The notes: generated by a model from the sequence alone, not told the origin. A DNA stretch of 64,000 nt from Aegilops tauschii subsp. strangulata (GCF_002575655.3 NC_053040.3:351545267-351609266), one strand, 5' to 3'; positions 44,333 through 56,305 are shown, counted from the first letter of the stretch. A program made the numbers and translations.

Positions 44333-46080
44333 GATGTTTGTTTGTATCAACAGATGTAGAGGCCCTGTTTCCTTTCTCTCTCTCTTTTTTGTTTACAAAA
44401 CTCATCCAAGCTTCTCTTCTTCTTTTTTTGGGGGAAATCCAAGCTTCTCTTCAAACTTTAGATGTCAGTTCTAAAGTGAGCCTACATATATGTGTACCAC
44501 GGGCAACCGTGTGGAACAAAGACAGTCAGCCATCAACCAACAACAGAGTGTCATTCATGAGACAAAGGCTCCGCAATGTAGGCACGGTTCCACAATCATT
44601 TGCTCAAAACGATAAGGTAAAGCCGTAATAAAGAACAAAAGGTGCCTTATTAAACAACCGCATGCCACGCCGGAGCGTTGCCACTGAATAATCAAGAGAG
44701 CAGGACAAGCAAACAACAAACCTAATCCCTGCAAGTTAGTGCCCATCGGCCTCCGTTCATAACCAAAAAGTGCTACCCACTGCACCGCCAAAACGTTTTT
44801 CTAGCAAGTCGCAAATTTGCTGGCGTCGCAGAACGGCAGAATACTATGAAAAATTGCGAAAGATTCTTGCAGTTTTCTCAAGACTATTGTACCGTGTTTG
44901 GATGATATCATGATGTGCGCATGGCTTGCGTGACAGGAACACAAGACCTTGCATCTCTGGCAAGACTTTGACTTGCTGGGATTAGGAAAGAGATAATTGC
45001 TGAAGAAAAGAGCTACTAGCTCGATGCGCTTTAGTATGTCAGAGTGGCTTTGAACTTTTATTTTAAAAACATTCCAGCTATTGTCGAAACTATTGAATTG
45101 CACTGAAATTCAGTAAAGTTGGTTTTCATTCCGGCCAAACGGCTAAAATTTTCACTTGAATTTGACTGTGATCCAAACAAATATTTTGAAAATTCAAAAA
45201 ATAATGTAAACCTTATTCGATTTTTGTGTACTACCGAAATTAATGAAATACTTTGACCAAAAGGCAATTATTTGGTATGTACCAAAATTAATGGAAATTT
45301 TGAAATTCCATTGAAATTACACTGATAGTAAAAACCACACGAACAGCCGGTCATTGGGGGGCGTCCACCCTCTAAGTCAGAGGCTGTCCTTGCTGCAAAA
45401 AGTTCATTTCTATTGATTATCACCATCCCGCAACCGTAGTTTCGAGAATTGAAACTCTGATATCAGCACTATATGAACCCTCTCTGAAGCCCCAAATTTC
45501 TTTGAAGGCATTAGAAATCTCACAATAAAATAAACCAAGGGGCTAAGTCTTAATCATCACTGCAATTTTTCAATTGCTGTACCTGATGCTAACTTGGCAG
45601 AATTAACATTGTTTGACTCGCCGACTTTGGAGAACGCTGAGTTCTCGATTGGTTCATGTCATGATCACTTAGCCAAACTATTTCACATGTTCACTTTTTT
45701 CACCATATTTTAGTTAGTGTATCTAGTAAACATTGTTTAGCTGAACTGAGAATAACTCTTCCTGGTCTACTGTTAAACGATATACTCCCCGAAGGAGTAG
45801 ACAGTTTCCGACATTGTTTGGAACAGACAGGCTGGGTGAAATTGGGTAAAGTGATGACAATATCCGACTCCCCAAATGGGCAATGTTGTTTGCTACGCCA
45901 CATAAATTATCTCCAGCTATTAATGCATGTTAAGTAGTACCACAGAGAGGCCAAAAAATGCTGAACATATTCTGAAGCTGCATAATGTTACAAAACATCA
46001 CCAACAAAATTTATTAATACAGCATGCACAAAGTTGCATAATGATGCAATTTTTCAATATTAATATTTATCCTGTTATAT
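44333..46080. other. Intergenic DNA without recognisable genes
   Basis: Only short mixed-frame reading frames were seen. From 45060 to 45320 the sequence is AT-rich with repeated gaaattt and ccaaaatta words that resemble an old MITE, but no clean ends were found. Confidence 0.5.
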
Positions 46081-46092
46081 ATATGAAAACAA

Positions 46093-47189
46093 CTTTTTTT
46101 TAGAAAAGGAGGATGACCCTCGGCCTCTGCATCTGGAAGATGCATAAGGCCATTTTATTGATTATTCTCGAGGACCTTACAAAGCAGTACAACAATATGT
46201 CTAAATCCGTCATCTTGGCAATATCTGCCGCTACTCCAATCCATATGATGAAGGGGTGCAAGCTGGGCCAAATACCCAGACCTCTCACCTAAGCCTTACA
46301 TCTAAAGCCGGAGGCCCCGACCGAGCCACATACCGGGTCTGGGGCACAAACCGGTCCGACGCACTCACATGTGTCGTCGCCACCACCTTCCACTAGTCCA
46401 TCTTCAGAGCAGATTGAGGTGCCAACCTTGGCAGGTGCCTCCGCCATCGAACCCACCATGACGCCAAACGACGACCTCCACCTATGCGAGTCCATCTTCA
46501 AGCAACGGACGCAGATCCATGCTAGGATAGGGCCGCACCACCGCCATCGCCCACCACCCACAATCGCCACCCAGCCCCAAGGTTCCCAAAGCGGCGCCTT
46601 CAAGAAGGGAACGGCGCCGTGAGCGCCGTCGCCGCCCAACAAAGTTAGGGCTTTCGCCCGGGAGACCTAGGGGAAGGGGAAGTGAGGGGATCAGTCCATA
46701 CCGACGCCTCCAAGGAGGGGAACGGCGCCCTCAGGCGTCGCCGTCGACGCGGCCGGCCATGGCCGAACAGGGATTCGGCCCGAACTAGATCCCCGCCACC
46801 AGCAGCGCCTCCTGTATAGAACCGGGGACCCAAGAAAGCGCGGCCCGACGAGGATGGCCCGCACGCCGAACAGGGGAGGAGGGGAGGCGCCAGATCGCGC
46901 GCACCGGCCACTGCAGAAACCGGCGGCCGCCGCCAACGACCACCGGATCCAGCCGCTCGCGCGGCCGGGACGCCAGATCCACCGCCCGCACAGCTGCTAG
47001 CCGGCCGTGCCTTGCCAATGGAGCCGCCGCTCCAGATCCAGTGTTCCCCACGCAGAGGCAGGGCAACCGAGGCCCCGCCGCCACCATCCTTGGCGCCCCG
47101 GGCTTGCCCGGCGGCTGCCTCAGGCGGCGGCGAGGAAGGGAAGAGGAGGAGGGGCGGCCAGGAAGGGAAGAGAAGGAGGGGCGGCTAGA
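46093..47189 (-). mobile_element. 1.1-kb non-LTR retroelement with perfect 12-bp target duplication
   Basis: atatgaaaacaa at 46081-46092 and 47190-47201 flanks the insertion. The left edge shows cttttttttag, an A-tail on the minus strand. The part next to the tail (46110-46300, aaaaggaggatgaccctcgg) is a 3' sequence seen often in Triticeae DNA. The other end (46620-47180) is very GC-rich with repeated gaagggaagag words. No RT or endonuclease frame was recognised, so it is a non-autonomous or chimeric LINE derivative. It sits about 680 bases upstream of the aquaporin start codon. Confidence 0.75.
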
Positions 47190-47754
47190 TATGAAAACAA
47201 TGGAACACATGTTTCTGTCTACAGTATACACTAGCAAATGGCGGTTCTCTCTTCTTTTTTTGGTACCAGGACGAGTTTCGTATTTGAAATCTGCATGATC
47301 AGACAAAACTGTTTGTAGTGGAACTCATGAACATTCTAGCAATAGTTATTGATCAATCAAGCGGATAAAGTGTCATTTAAAACGAACATGATTTCAACTC
47401 TACGAAGTATATGAAAAATCAGAAAACATTGAGAGAACTGAATAACTTGACATGGTTTCATGAGGAACATCAACAGAGGCAACAAGGACGGCGCAACGAA
47501 CCCTCCCAGCGATCTAATTGCTCTCCTTAAACAAATATTATTTCATGACAGGATTAGATAAAATACTCCCTAGAAGTTCATATTAGCAACGGAACATTTG
47601 AACAAAGCATGGTGCGGTTGGGCGGCCTGGTAGTACCAATCATAGACCAAGCTAATCCTTAAATTAACAGTTTATGATAATCATCCGCACCGCCCAGAAA
47701 TACTCTAGTCTGCAATTGGAGCTGGCCATTAAGCTGTTAGCACGATTTCGCGTG

Positions 47755-47761
47755 TATAAAA
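47755..47761 (+). promoter_or_regulatory. TATA box of the TIP2 aquaporin gene
   Basis: TATAAAA occurs 111 bases before the start codon. A start site about 30 bases downstream (near 47785-47792, in the text cgctcatcag) would give a 5' leader of about 80 bases. Spacing and sequence fit a typical plant core promoter. Confidence 0.7.
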
Positions 47762-47871
47762 GGGTCCTAATGGTGAAGGGACTTCGCTCATCAGTGTTAA
47801 GCCATCAGCCCTCTTTGAGTGTGTGGTACAGACAGTAATTTTCCAGGGTAGCAAGAGAGAGTGAAAGCAGA

Positions 47872-48816
47872 ATGGTGAAGCTCGCATTCGGGAGCTGCGG
47901 TGACTCCTTCAGCGCCACGTCCGTCAGGGCGTATGTGGCGGAGTTCATCGCCACCCTCCTCTTCGTGTTTGCCGGCGTTGGGTCCGCCATTGCCTATGGT
48001 TAGTCACCGTGTCTCTGTGAACCCTCTCTGTGAATCCATCGGTGATCAGTATGAACGTATGGTACGTACAGTTGTTCGGTACCCCAGTGCTAAGTGGCAA
48101 CTGGGTTCGTGCAGGGAAACTCACCGATGATGGCGCGCTCGACCCGGCTGGCCTTGTGGCGATCGCGATCGCCCACGCCTTCGCCCTCTTCGTCGGTGTC
48201 GCGATCGCTGCCAACATCTCCGGCGGCCACCTCAACCCCGCCGTGACCTTCGGCCTTGCCGTCGGCGGCCACATCACCATCCTCACCGGGATCTTCTACT
48301 GGGTGGCCCAGCTGCTCGGCTCTACCGCCGCCTGCTTCCTCCTCAAGTTTGTCACCCACGGAAAGGTCGGTACTCGCCACATGATACGATCAGAATATGG
48401 CCGTGCAATTTACCGTCCAGCTTACCGGTGAACTGTAAACGCAGGCCATCCCGACGCACGGTGTGGCGGCGGGCATGAACGAGTTCGAGGGCGTGGTGAT
48501 GGAGATCGTCATCACCTTCGCGCTGGTGTACACGGTGTACGCCACGGCGGCGGACCCGAAGAAGGGGTCCCTCGGCACCATCGCGCCCATCGCGATCGGC
48601 TTCATCGTCGGCGCCAACATCCTCGCCGCCGGCCCCTTCAGCGGCGGCTCCATGAACCCTGCCCGCTCCTTCGGCCCGGCCGTCGCCGCCGGCAACTTCG
48701 CTGGAAACTGGGTCTACTGGGTCGGGCCTCTCATCGGAGGCGGCCTCGCCGGGTTCGTCTACGGCGACGTGTTCATCGCGTCCTACCAGCCAGTCGCCGA
48801 CCAGGACTACGCGTAA
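47872..48816 (+). CDS. TIP2: Tonoplast intrinsic protein, TIP2-type aquaporin, intact
   Basis: Three exons with GT-AG introns (47872-47998, 48115-48365, 48445-48816) encode 249 residues. The N-terminus [14 protein letters not shown] is typical of TIP2 (delta-TIP) proteins. Both NPA boxes are present: [11 protein letters not shown] (NPA 83-85) and [10 protein letters not shown] (NPA 197-199). The aromatic/arginine filter reads His63, Ile185, Gly194, Arg200, which is the TIP2 group signature. Such channels sit in the vacuole membrane and pass water and ammonia. Six hydrophobic membrane segments are visible and the C-terminus is short ([12 protein letters not shown]). The intron positions suit plant TIPs. 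GC-rich codon use in exons 2 and 3 fits a highly expressed grass gene. No defect was found. The exact paralogue number cannot be set from sequence alone. Confidence 0.96.
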
Positions 48817-49335
48817 ATTAGCGCGTGAGCCGAACGCTCGACCCGTCTCGGATTTGCATCGTTGCTTTGCTCTTCGTCATGTGATCTGATGGTCAAGGTT
48901 GTGTACAAATGGTGTGTCACGGTCACGGCCTTTGTGTTTCCCTTTCGATTCAATCCATGTAAAATATTTTCGTTCGGCAGCCCTCGTTTGTTTGGAAAAA
49001 AAAGAAAAAGAAGTGCCTATGAACTTTTTTTTCCCAGAATGACTTCGAGACGTTGGATTGAAAACGAGCGCCCAGAATCGTCTTCTTCTACCTTCGACCT
49101 TTTTTCCCACGCATTGTGCATCTTCTTGCTCGCCTCTCCCATGATACATACGAAATTTCTCCCCCTCCTCACCCCCAGTCCACCCTACCTCGTCCCCAGC
49201 AAAAGTTTTTGGCTCGAGCTCTGGCTTCGTCTAAGAGGGCGAAGGTGTGGGTGATCGCGATGAGAGGAGAGCAATAAAAAGGAAAAACCCACACCTTGAG
49301 CCTCCTTTCTCCCCTCTAATTGCGATGTCGTGGTT
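48817..49335 (+). other. 3' flank of the TIP2 gene
   Basis: The stretch holds the 3' UTR (a near-canonical signal may be gtaaaatatt at 48959) and then unremarkable intergenic DNA. The reading frame at 48862-49254 has no family likeness. Confidence 0.5.
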
Positions 49336-49950
49336 TTTGGAATACGACCTGGAGGCAATAATAAATGTATTGTTATATTTTCATGTTCATAATTAAGTTT
49401 ATTTTTTTGAATATGATTGCATTAGTTCTTGAATACTATGAGATTCAGAGAAAACTCAATTGCATATGTGAAAAAGATAAACACCAAATGGATCTCTAGT
49501 CATGCTTCTAGGACTAACTCATGTATTGATTATATTCTCGTTTTTTCTGATCATGGGCATTGTTAATGTAACAAGGATGCCATCAATAATGAGAACATAT
49601 TGTTATCATAAAATGGTGTTGGATAGATCCAATTTATGAATTATTGTGAGATCATATTGTCATTATGTTGTCGGTATTTTCATATTTCATGAACGTCTTT
49701 GAACCATGAGAATATCATATACCAACATATTACATGGTTACTTTGGGGTTGTCAAATGTCACACCATAACTGGGTGACAACAAAAGTAACTTATATGGGT
49801 ATAATGGAAAAGTATGTTTTGGTATCGATAGTTCAATACTGAGATTTGCTCCTCCGACCAAGGAGAGATACAAGGTGTTGATCATGGGATCCAAATAAAA
49901 GCCTTGCCTCGGGTTTTGTAACGTATCATGAAGCAAAGAGAACTAAAAGT
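49336..49950 (+). mobile_element. Degenerate Copia LTR remnant, Angela-like
   Basis: The start (ttggaatacgacctggaggc, then aataataaatgtattgttat) parallels the Angela LTR start. Later text (caaatgtcacaccataactgggtg, gagatttgctcctccgacca, aaggagagatac) parallels its central part in the same order. It is on the plus strand, unlike the intact Angela, and is far more diverged. Only one LTR-like copy is seen, so it is a solo or truncated LTR. Confidence 0.65.
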
Positions 49951-49951
49951 A

Positions 49952-50383
49952 TCGATGAAATAGACCTTTTTGGGTCTGAAAACAGTGCCCAATGTCATTA
50001 TTCACCTTGATATCCACACTACCTCCACGAACAAGAGTTTGAACCTGTTGCCGCCAAGTAGGATCAAAACCCTTCATTTGCAGTGCCTGTTGCAATACAT
50101 ATCATTTGACTTTATCGCAAGCCTTCTCAGAATCCACTTTAAAGGTAACTCTATCTGAGTTTCTTAGAATGGATCTCATGAATAGTTTCAAGCAAGACAA
50201 CCACCCGCTGTAGAGTGTGACGCCCAGGCATGAAGACAATATTGTGTAGGGCAAGTCAAGGTATGAGCTATCGCAATTGATTGATTTGTACCCACTTTTG
50301 TAAAAAATAAACTTAAAACTAACATTAAGAGAGAAAATAGGCTTAAATTGCTCAATTCTCACCGCCTCTTCCCTCTTAGGTAG
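49952..50383 (-). pseudogene. LINE reverse transcriptase, downstream part
   Basis: Minus-strand translation gives RIEQFKPIFSLNVSFKFI, FKVDSEKACDKVK, LQQALQMKGFDPTW and GGSVDIKVNNDIGHCFQTQ, the fingers and palm of a plant L1-type RT, with stops. It ends abruptly before the catalytic YADD box where the Copia LTR remnant begins. The upstream part is at 63221-64000, beyond the Tat insertion. Confidence 0.8.
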
Positions 50384-50960
50384 TGTCGTGGTTCTAAGTC
50401 TGACAGTAGAATGGGGGGTAGGGATGTAAAGGCTAGGTCCTAGCTATGGAGAAGCTGTACGCACGGGTTTTACGAGCTCAGGCCCTTCTCGGAGGAAGTA
50501 ACAGCCCTACGTCTCGGAGCCCAGAGGCGGTCGACTGGATTATATGCGTGTGTGTTACAGGGGGTGCGACCCCTTGTGCCAGTGGAGGGGGGTGGCTTAT
50601 ATAGAGTGCGCCAGGACCCCGGCCAGCCCATGTTACAAGGAGTTCAATGTTCATAAAGCAGGAGCGTTACATGTAACCTCTGTAGTAAAGTAATATAAAT
50701 GACTATTAAGTCTAAGAGTAAATGCCCGACCGTTGCTGCGCGGAGTGGCTTTAGGTCTTCTGCACGTCGAGTGGTTTAGCGGTCGAGTGACATAAACAAA
50801 GGGGGGTATCCGAGTGAATGGTAGGTCGAGTGGATTACACTCGACACCTTTGTTGGGTCCCCTCTATTTACTCTTGAACCTCTTTGCTTCTAGGACAAGG
50901 ACCTTAGGTAGGAGGTATAGGTCAGGCCTATTACCCTACCCCAGGTCTATGTCCTCATCA
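50384..50960 (-). repeat. 3' LTR of the Tat element
   Basis: This 577-bp LTR adjoins the purine tract (TTCGGGGGCTAA on the minus strand, 50961-50972). It has one extra G in the gagggggg run compared with the other LTR. Confidence 0.95.
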
Positions 50961-51478
50961 TTAGCCCCCGAATGGATTGAGGTCCGAGTGAAAAGAAGGT
51001 TGAAGTTGACTTTGCTCTGGCTCTTGCTTTCATCTCCAAATGGATGCCAGTTGTTGGAACTTCGAATTCGTTTTAGTCGCCTTGATCGATCCAGAAATGA
51101 CCGACTGGTTTTATAACGTCATCCGTCGAGTGTTATCTTTGACATGGAATCTTTGGCGTGATCGGTTGTAGAGGATCCCGGATTTTGCGGGATTCGAAAT
51201 TTTGGTGGAAGCGCGCCAGGCGGAGCGCGCCGTGGTAAGCGGAGTGGATAAGCAGGGCGTTTCGATTTCTGCGCCACCTTTTTCGCCACGTATCCCGTGT
51301 GCGACTGTTAAGGGATTTGACAGGATCGTCCGGACCCACGCGTCAGCCACTCGGAAGTAGGCCCTTAAAAGCGGCGAGGCCGAGGCGTCCGCACTGTGCG
51401 TGCCCATTCTCCCTCTTCTTCCTCTTGCTCCTTTACCTCGTTCGGCTTCTCCACCCTCGACGCCGCCGCTCCGCCACC

Positions 51479-54400
51479 ATGGGGAAGGAGAGAACGGCGG
51501 CGCTGGAACGCGCGAAGAAGGCGACGGGGGAATCGAAAAGCAAGAAGACGAATCGGGGATCTTCATCGTGCTCGGGGCTGCCGTCGGGTTGGATCCAGGG
51601 AGATTGGATCCAATCCTCACTTCAGCAGGAAGTCCTGGACGATATGGCCGAGCTAGGGATGATCATCCACGAGTCTGCGTGGCTGCCGGAGGGGGAAACG
51701 GAACAACAGCCGCGACCGGGTGAGTGTGTTATGCTCGCCACCCATGTCGACCGCGGCTTCTCGCTTCCTCCACACCCCTTCTTTCGAGGTTTCTTGAATT
51801 TCTTCGGGGCTCAACTCCATCATTTTACTCCCAACACCATCACATATCTTGCCGCATTCGTGTCCATGTGCAAGAATTCCCTAGGGTGTCGACCTCACTG
51901 GGGTCTTTTCAAGCACATTTTCACTATCCGCTCCCAAACAATGAAGAAAGCGAACTCGAACGACGAGAAAACCCATGTTATCCAGATGTGTGGGGGTCTG
52001 GGTATTCAGAAGAGGAAGAGGAGTTCCTTTCCTCCGATGACTCTCCCTGAGTCGGTCAGGGGCTGGCAGTCGACCTGGTTCTATTGCTAGGATATCGCGA
52101 CCCCAGGCCACTCGACTGGACTTCCCCCTTTCTCTTTTGATCGTGTTCAGACTCCATCTTCGTTGAAAGTGACCGCCGCGGAGAAGGCAGAGACGGGCAT
52201 GTTGGTCGAGAGGGTAGTTCAACTGATCAACCAAGGCGTCACCGGCATGGATCTGCTGGAGGTGTTTCTCAGTCGGCGCATTCAACCACTCCAAGCTCAT
52301 GACCACTCCATGTGGATGTACTCCGGGGCTGGTGATAGCGCTCGGGTTCATCCGGAGGAGGTGACGGCCAAAACAGTGGCCGAGTGGCTGAGCGGCATCA
52401 CCGGGAACAAGGACAACCGCAGGGGCGCCAGGAGAGTCAAACCTTTCAGCGACAGCAACCAGCCAGACAAGATTTGGCCATTACAACTGATTGAATTTGG
52501 ATGTGTTTTCTGACTGTTTGTTGATCCGACTGATTTTCACTCGGCTACTTGTTTTGTAGATTTATACAGAGATGTACTCAATGCCCAATGGCGAACAAGT
52601 TCTGGAGCAGTACCATGAAGGCGAGGACAGCGCGGAGGAGAGCGGCGAGTGGGAGTCACCAGCCGACGATGATGAAGATGAGAGCGATGAGCCGGACGAC
52701 GAGGTGGTAGCCGACTCACCACCCCGTTCTGAACGTCGATCCAAGCGGCGCCATGATCCCGCGGGCAGGCGCGGCAAGGCTGTGGCCTCGAGCGCTCCAT
52801 CTCAAAAGCGCGCTCGGTCTTCGACTCCAGAATTGGCTGAGAAGGTCACCAAGCAGCCCAAGATCAATCCTTCGAAGGCTCGGAAGACCTTGCCTAGGAT
52901 CAAGATGGACGTTCCTGTTGCTTTTGGGTAAATGTTCTCTTCGTATTTTCTTGTTCTGACCGATTCTCTTGTACTGACCGAGTGGATGATGAACCTTTGC
53001 AGCCCGGCCTCGGCTGCGACTGATATGGATATCGACAAGACCCCAGACAATGAGGAAACCGACGACGTAGTTACGTCCAAAGCCAGTAAGTTTGCCCGAC
53101 TCGAGTTTATTTGGACGACTGGATTGTTTGTCAGCTATCTCCTTGACTTTCTCTGCTTGTTGCAGCGCCACGGGACGTTGTTGTGCTCCCGGACGATGAA
53201 GAAGAAGTGCCGCTGAGGGGAAGGAGGAGGAGGGACAAGGAACTGAGCGGGAAAGCGCCTGAGGCCCAGGTTCCTCAGTCGACTGATATGCCTGGGACGG
53301 CCGTCGAGCGATCGTCAGATCCGGCACGTACCAACGTCATTTTCGCTATCCCGCTGTCGACTGATTGCCCATCAGGATCAGCTGCTCAGACTTCCGCTGT
53401 ACCAATACAACCCCACGCATCAGACCCAGCGGTTGCTCCGACTGCTCTGCCATCATCGCTTTTTACCGCGTATCAAACCCCGGACGACCCACCGTCTGCC
53501 GCCAAGGAAGCTCTTCTTCAGTTGAACCTTGTGATGGGGCAGATGAAAGTGGTGCATGAGGCCAGTCAGGTGGCCTTCAACGCCGGAGCTACTCTGCAGA
53601 CCAGTGTCCAGGTTAGTTGATTTCCGATTGATTCTTTTCTCGTCCGATCACCCACTGGGGTGTGACTGTTTTGAAGTTGCACGAGTCAATTTGAGTCGTC
53701 TTGGATTGAATTTTTGAACTAGTGGGGGCACTCTTAGTGCACCCACTGGGTGTAGTCCCCGAGACCATAGTTGACTGCGGGCAGTCGACTGTGGTCTGAG
53801 AATCCGAATTTTGTCACTCGGTCTGGACTGGCCAGGTCGAATGACACCAGAACTAGTGGGGGCACGCTAAGTGCACCCACTGGGTGTAGTCCCCGAGACC
53901 GTGATTGACTGCGGGCAGTCGACTATGGTCTGAGAACTGTTTTTTTACTCTCGCACTGGGTAGACCATGTCGAGTGTTTATTCAAACCAGTGGGGGCACG
54001 CCAAGTGCACCCACTGGGTGTAGTCCCCGAGACTGCCGTTGAATGTTTGATTCGGCGGTAGTCTTAGAGTAGCTATCACTATGATGTCTTTTTATCCTGG
54101 TCAATTCATATGGCTTAAACTGCAGAAATCTTGTGATCTTGGGGCTCAACTTTCCGCAATGAACAAGCAGCAGATCAGCCTCAACCTTGATCTGGAATTG
54201 GCCCACAAGAATCTCAAAACTGCTCATGATGAAGTAGCTACCATGGGAGGTAACCAATCGACAACTGTCTTTCTCACTGCCGGCCCTTCTCCTTTCCATT
54301 TTTTGAACCGAGTGACTCCACTCGAGCAGATGTATGTAGTGAAAACCGTCAACTCCAAGCCCGTCTGAAGAATGTTATTTTTTTAGACAAAATGAAGCAG

Positions 54401-55220
54401 GCTTTGGAGAAGAAGGATCTGGATCTTGCTACTGCACAGAAGGAAGCGCGAGAGAAAACGGCGCTTGCTGACAAGAAGCTTGCTTCAGTCGGTAAGTTAG
54501 AAGAGGAGAACTCCAAACTGAAGGTTGTTGTCTCTGACGCCAATTGGGAGGTCGAGCGACTAAAGAAAAACAAGGACAAGCTGACTGACGGGCTTGGGAG
54601 TCTCAAGGCCAAGAAGGGCGAGTTGGAGTCTTATCTGGGCCAGCTTGCTGCAAAGCTGGTCCTAAAACTTGAAGGTGCTGATGATTGACTGACTTATTAC
54701 GGTCGACTGTCCAGCTTGATTATATCGTCGACTCATCATTTACTCGACTGTGCAAAGCTTTGCCAAGACTTTGAAGCAGAAACTGGGCTGGTCGAGACCG
54801 GTCTCGATCCCATAAATTGTCCAGTCAAGGATGATGTTGCGATAAATGTGCTGCGGTTGGAATCTCGCATGGACAGCGCGGTTGCTTATCTTGCTCGCCT
54901 GAAGGCAGCGATGACTCGGGTTGATGCTGAACTCTGGCCTCAGGCGGAACTGTCTCAAGATCTCGAGTCTCTGATGGCTTGATTGAATCAAATACCTGAC
55001 CGAGTGCAATAGTGGAAGAAGTCATCTGCTCGCTGTGGCGCTGATGTCGCGTTGTCCTTGGTCCGAGTGCACTGCAAAGACGTCAAAGAAGAGAAGCTAA
55101 CACAAAGAGGCACACCTTCCAATCCTTCATGGACACTTTTCTTGATGCTGCCACTCGCATTGCAGACATCATAGACCTTGACAGTTTCTGTGACCCAGCC
55201 AGTCCTTCTCCTAACGCGTG
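51479..55220 (+). pseudogene. Antisense multi-exon gene of the Tat element (PF04195 type)
   Basis: This plus-strand gene lies opposite to the element's own coding strand. The first exon starts MGKERTAALERAKKATGESK and holds the conserved block RGFSLPPHPFFRGFLNFFGA, then FVSMCKNSLGCRPHWGLFKH, known from the family labelled putative gypsy-type transposon (Transposase_28). A TAG at 52088-52090 interrupts it and the frame continues (ATPGHSTGLPPFSFDRVQ, then EVTAKTVAEWLSGITGNKDN). Further likely exons are 52561-52931 (acidic, with KRRHDPAGRRGKA), about 53003-53083, 53166-53612 and 54124-54980, the last with a heptad-rich coiled coil (ALEKKDLDLATAQKEAREKT). The role of this protein is not known. 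Exon edges are approximate. Confidence 0.7.
53718..54055. repeat. Three-copy repeat of about 134 bases in an antisense-gene intron
   Basis: Copies start at 53718, 53852 and 53986 (actagtgggggcac and accagtgggggcac). Each has a short inverted repeat around agtgcacccactgggtgtag and then gactgcgggcagtcgact. They lie between coding exons of the antisense gene. Confidence 0.8.
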
Positions 55221-55430
55221 ACCGAAAAACATTATGCTCCACTTTTATTTGCCTTGGAATGCCGAGTGATTGTGTAATCGTTAAACTTCTTTGGGCTTGG
55301 TGCTCGAATACTTTTGATCCGTCGTCCGGAACTTTAGGATTTATCTGAACTTGGTTTATCTCTGAATATGCTTGTGTTTGCCTTCGAGTGGATTTGGCTC
55401 TTCACTCGGAATAATCTTTGTACTTGAGAT

Positions 55431-55740
55431 GCAGCTCTGAGGAGGAGATCCCAGTCGACTTGTACCTCGTCGTCCTTGCGGACGAGGATGGAGCGTACGT
55501 TGTACTTGTGGTGCAGCTCCGAAGGAGAAGGTTACAGTCGACCTGTACCTCGTCGTCCTTGCGGATAGGGCAGGAGCACATGTCGTACTTGTGGCGCAGC
55601 TCCGAAGGAGAAGGTTGCAGTCGACCTGCACCTCGTTGTCCTTGCGGATAGGGATGGAGCGCACATTGTACTTGTGGCGCAGCTCCGAAGGAGAAGGTTG
55701 CAGTCGACCTGCTCCTCGTCGTCCTTGCGGATAGGGATGG
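55431..55740. repeat. Four-copy tandem repeat, 83-bp period
   Basis: gcagctccgaaggagaaggt-type starts lie at 55431, 55513, 55596 and 55679. Each unit also contains cagtcgacctg and cgtcgtccttgcggatag. The last unit is partial. Confidence 0.85.
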
Positions 55741-55747
55741 ACTTCGA

Positions 55748-56305
55748 ACTTAGGCGAGTACTAGACTGCAGCTAAGCCCCCGAGTGGGAGGGTTGCTCAC
55801 CACTCGGTAGGGTTTTACAAACTTAGGCGAGTACTGGACTGCAGCTAAGCCCCCGAGTGGGAGGGTTGCTCACCACACGGTAGGGTTTTACAAACTTAGG
55901 CGAGTATTGGACTGCAGCTAAGCCCCCGAGTGGGAGTGTTGCTCACCACTCGGTAGGATTTTACAAACTTAGGCGAGTACTGGACTGCAGCTAAGCTCCC
56001 GAGTGGGAGGGTTGCTCACCACTCGGTAGGATTTTACAAACTTAGGCGAGTACTGGACTGCAGCTAAGCCCCCGAGTGGGAGGGTTGCTCACCACTCGGT
56101 AGGATTTTACAAACTTAGGCGAGTACTGGACTGCAGCTAAGCCCCCGAGTGGGAGGGTTGCTCTCCACTCGGTAGGATTTTACAAACTTAGGCGAAATGG
56201 ATTCGCGGCTAAGTCCCCGAGTGAGAGGCTTGCTCACCACTCGGTAGGATTTTTCAAACTTAGGCGAAACTGATTCACGGCAAAGTCACCCACTGGGGGA
56301 TTTCA
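55748..56305. repeat. Eight-copy tandem repeat, 73-bp period
   Basis: acttaggcgagtactggact starts at 55748, 55821, 55894, 55967, 56040 and 56113, and diverged copies start at 56186 and 56258. The unit contains cccccgagtgggagggttgc and caccactcggtagg, so cgagtg and cactcg form a potential stem in each unit. Inner copies are nearly identical and outer ones diverge, as expected for unequal exchange. Confidence 0.9.

Noticed and set aside
45056..45320. AT-rich stretch considered as a MITE
   Set aside because: No paired ends or target duplication could be found by eye.
46289..47306. Many Arg/Ala/Pro-rich frames
   Set aside because: They are GC-rich shadows within the non-LTR insertion, and none resembles LINE ORF1 or RT.
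47945..48695. Minus-strand frames opposite the aquaporin
   Set aside because: They are antisense shadows of TIP2 exons.
52716..53327. 203-codon minus-strand frame that might be sense coding of the Tat element
   Set aside because: It has no retroelement domain and is antisense to the acidic exons of the plus-strand gene.
55748..56305. Regular 73-bp repeats considered as a CRISPR-like array
   Set aside because: The units are contiguous with no variable spacers, and the setting is a plant retrotransposon.
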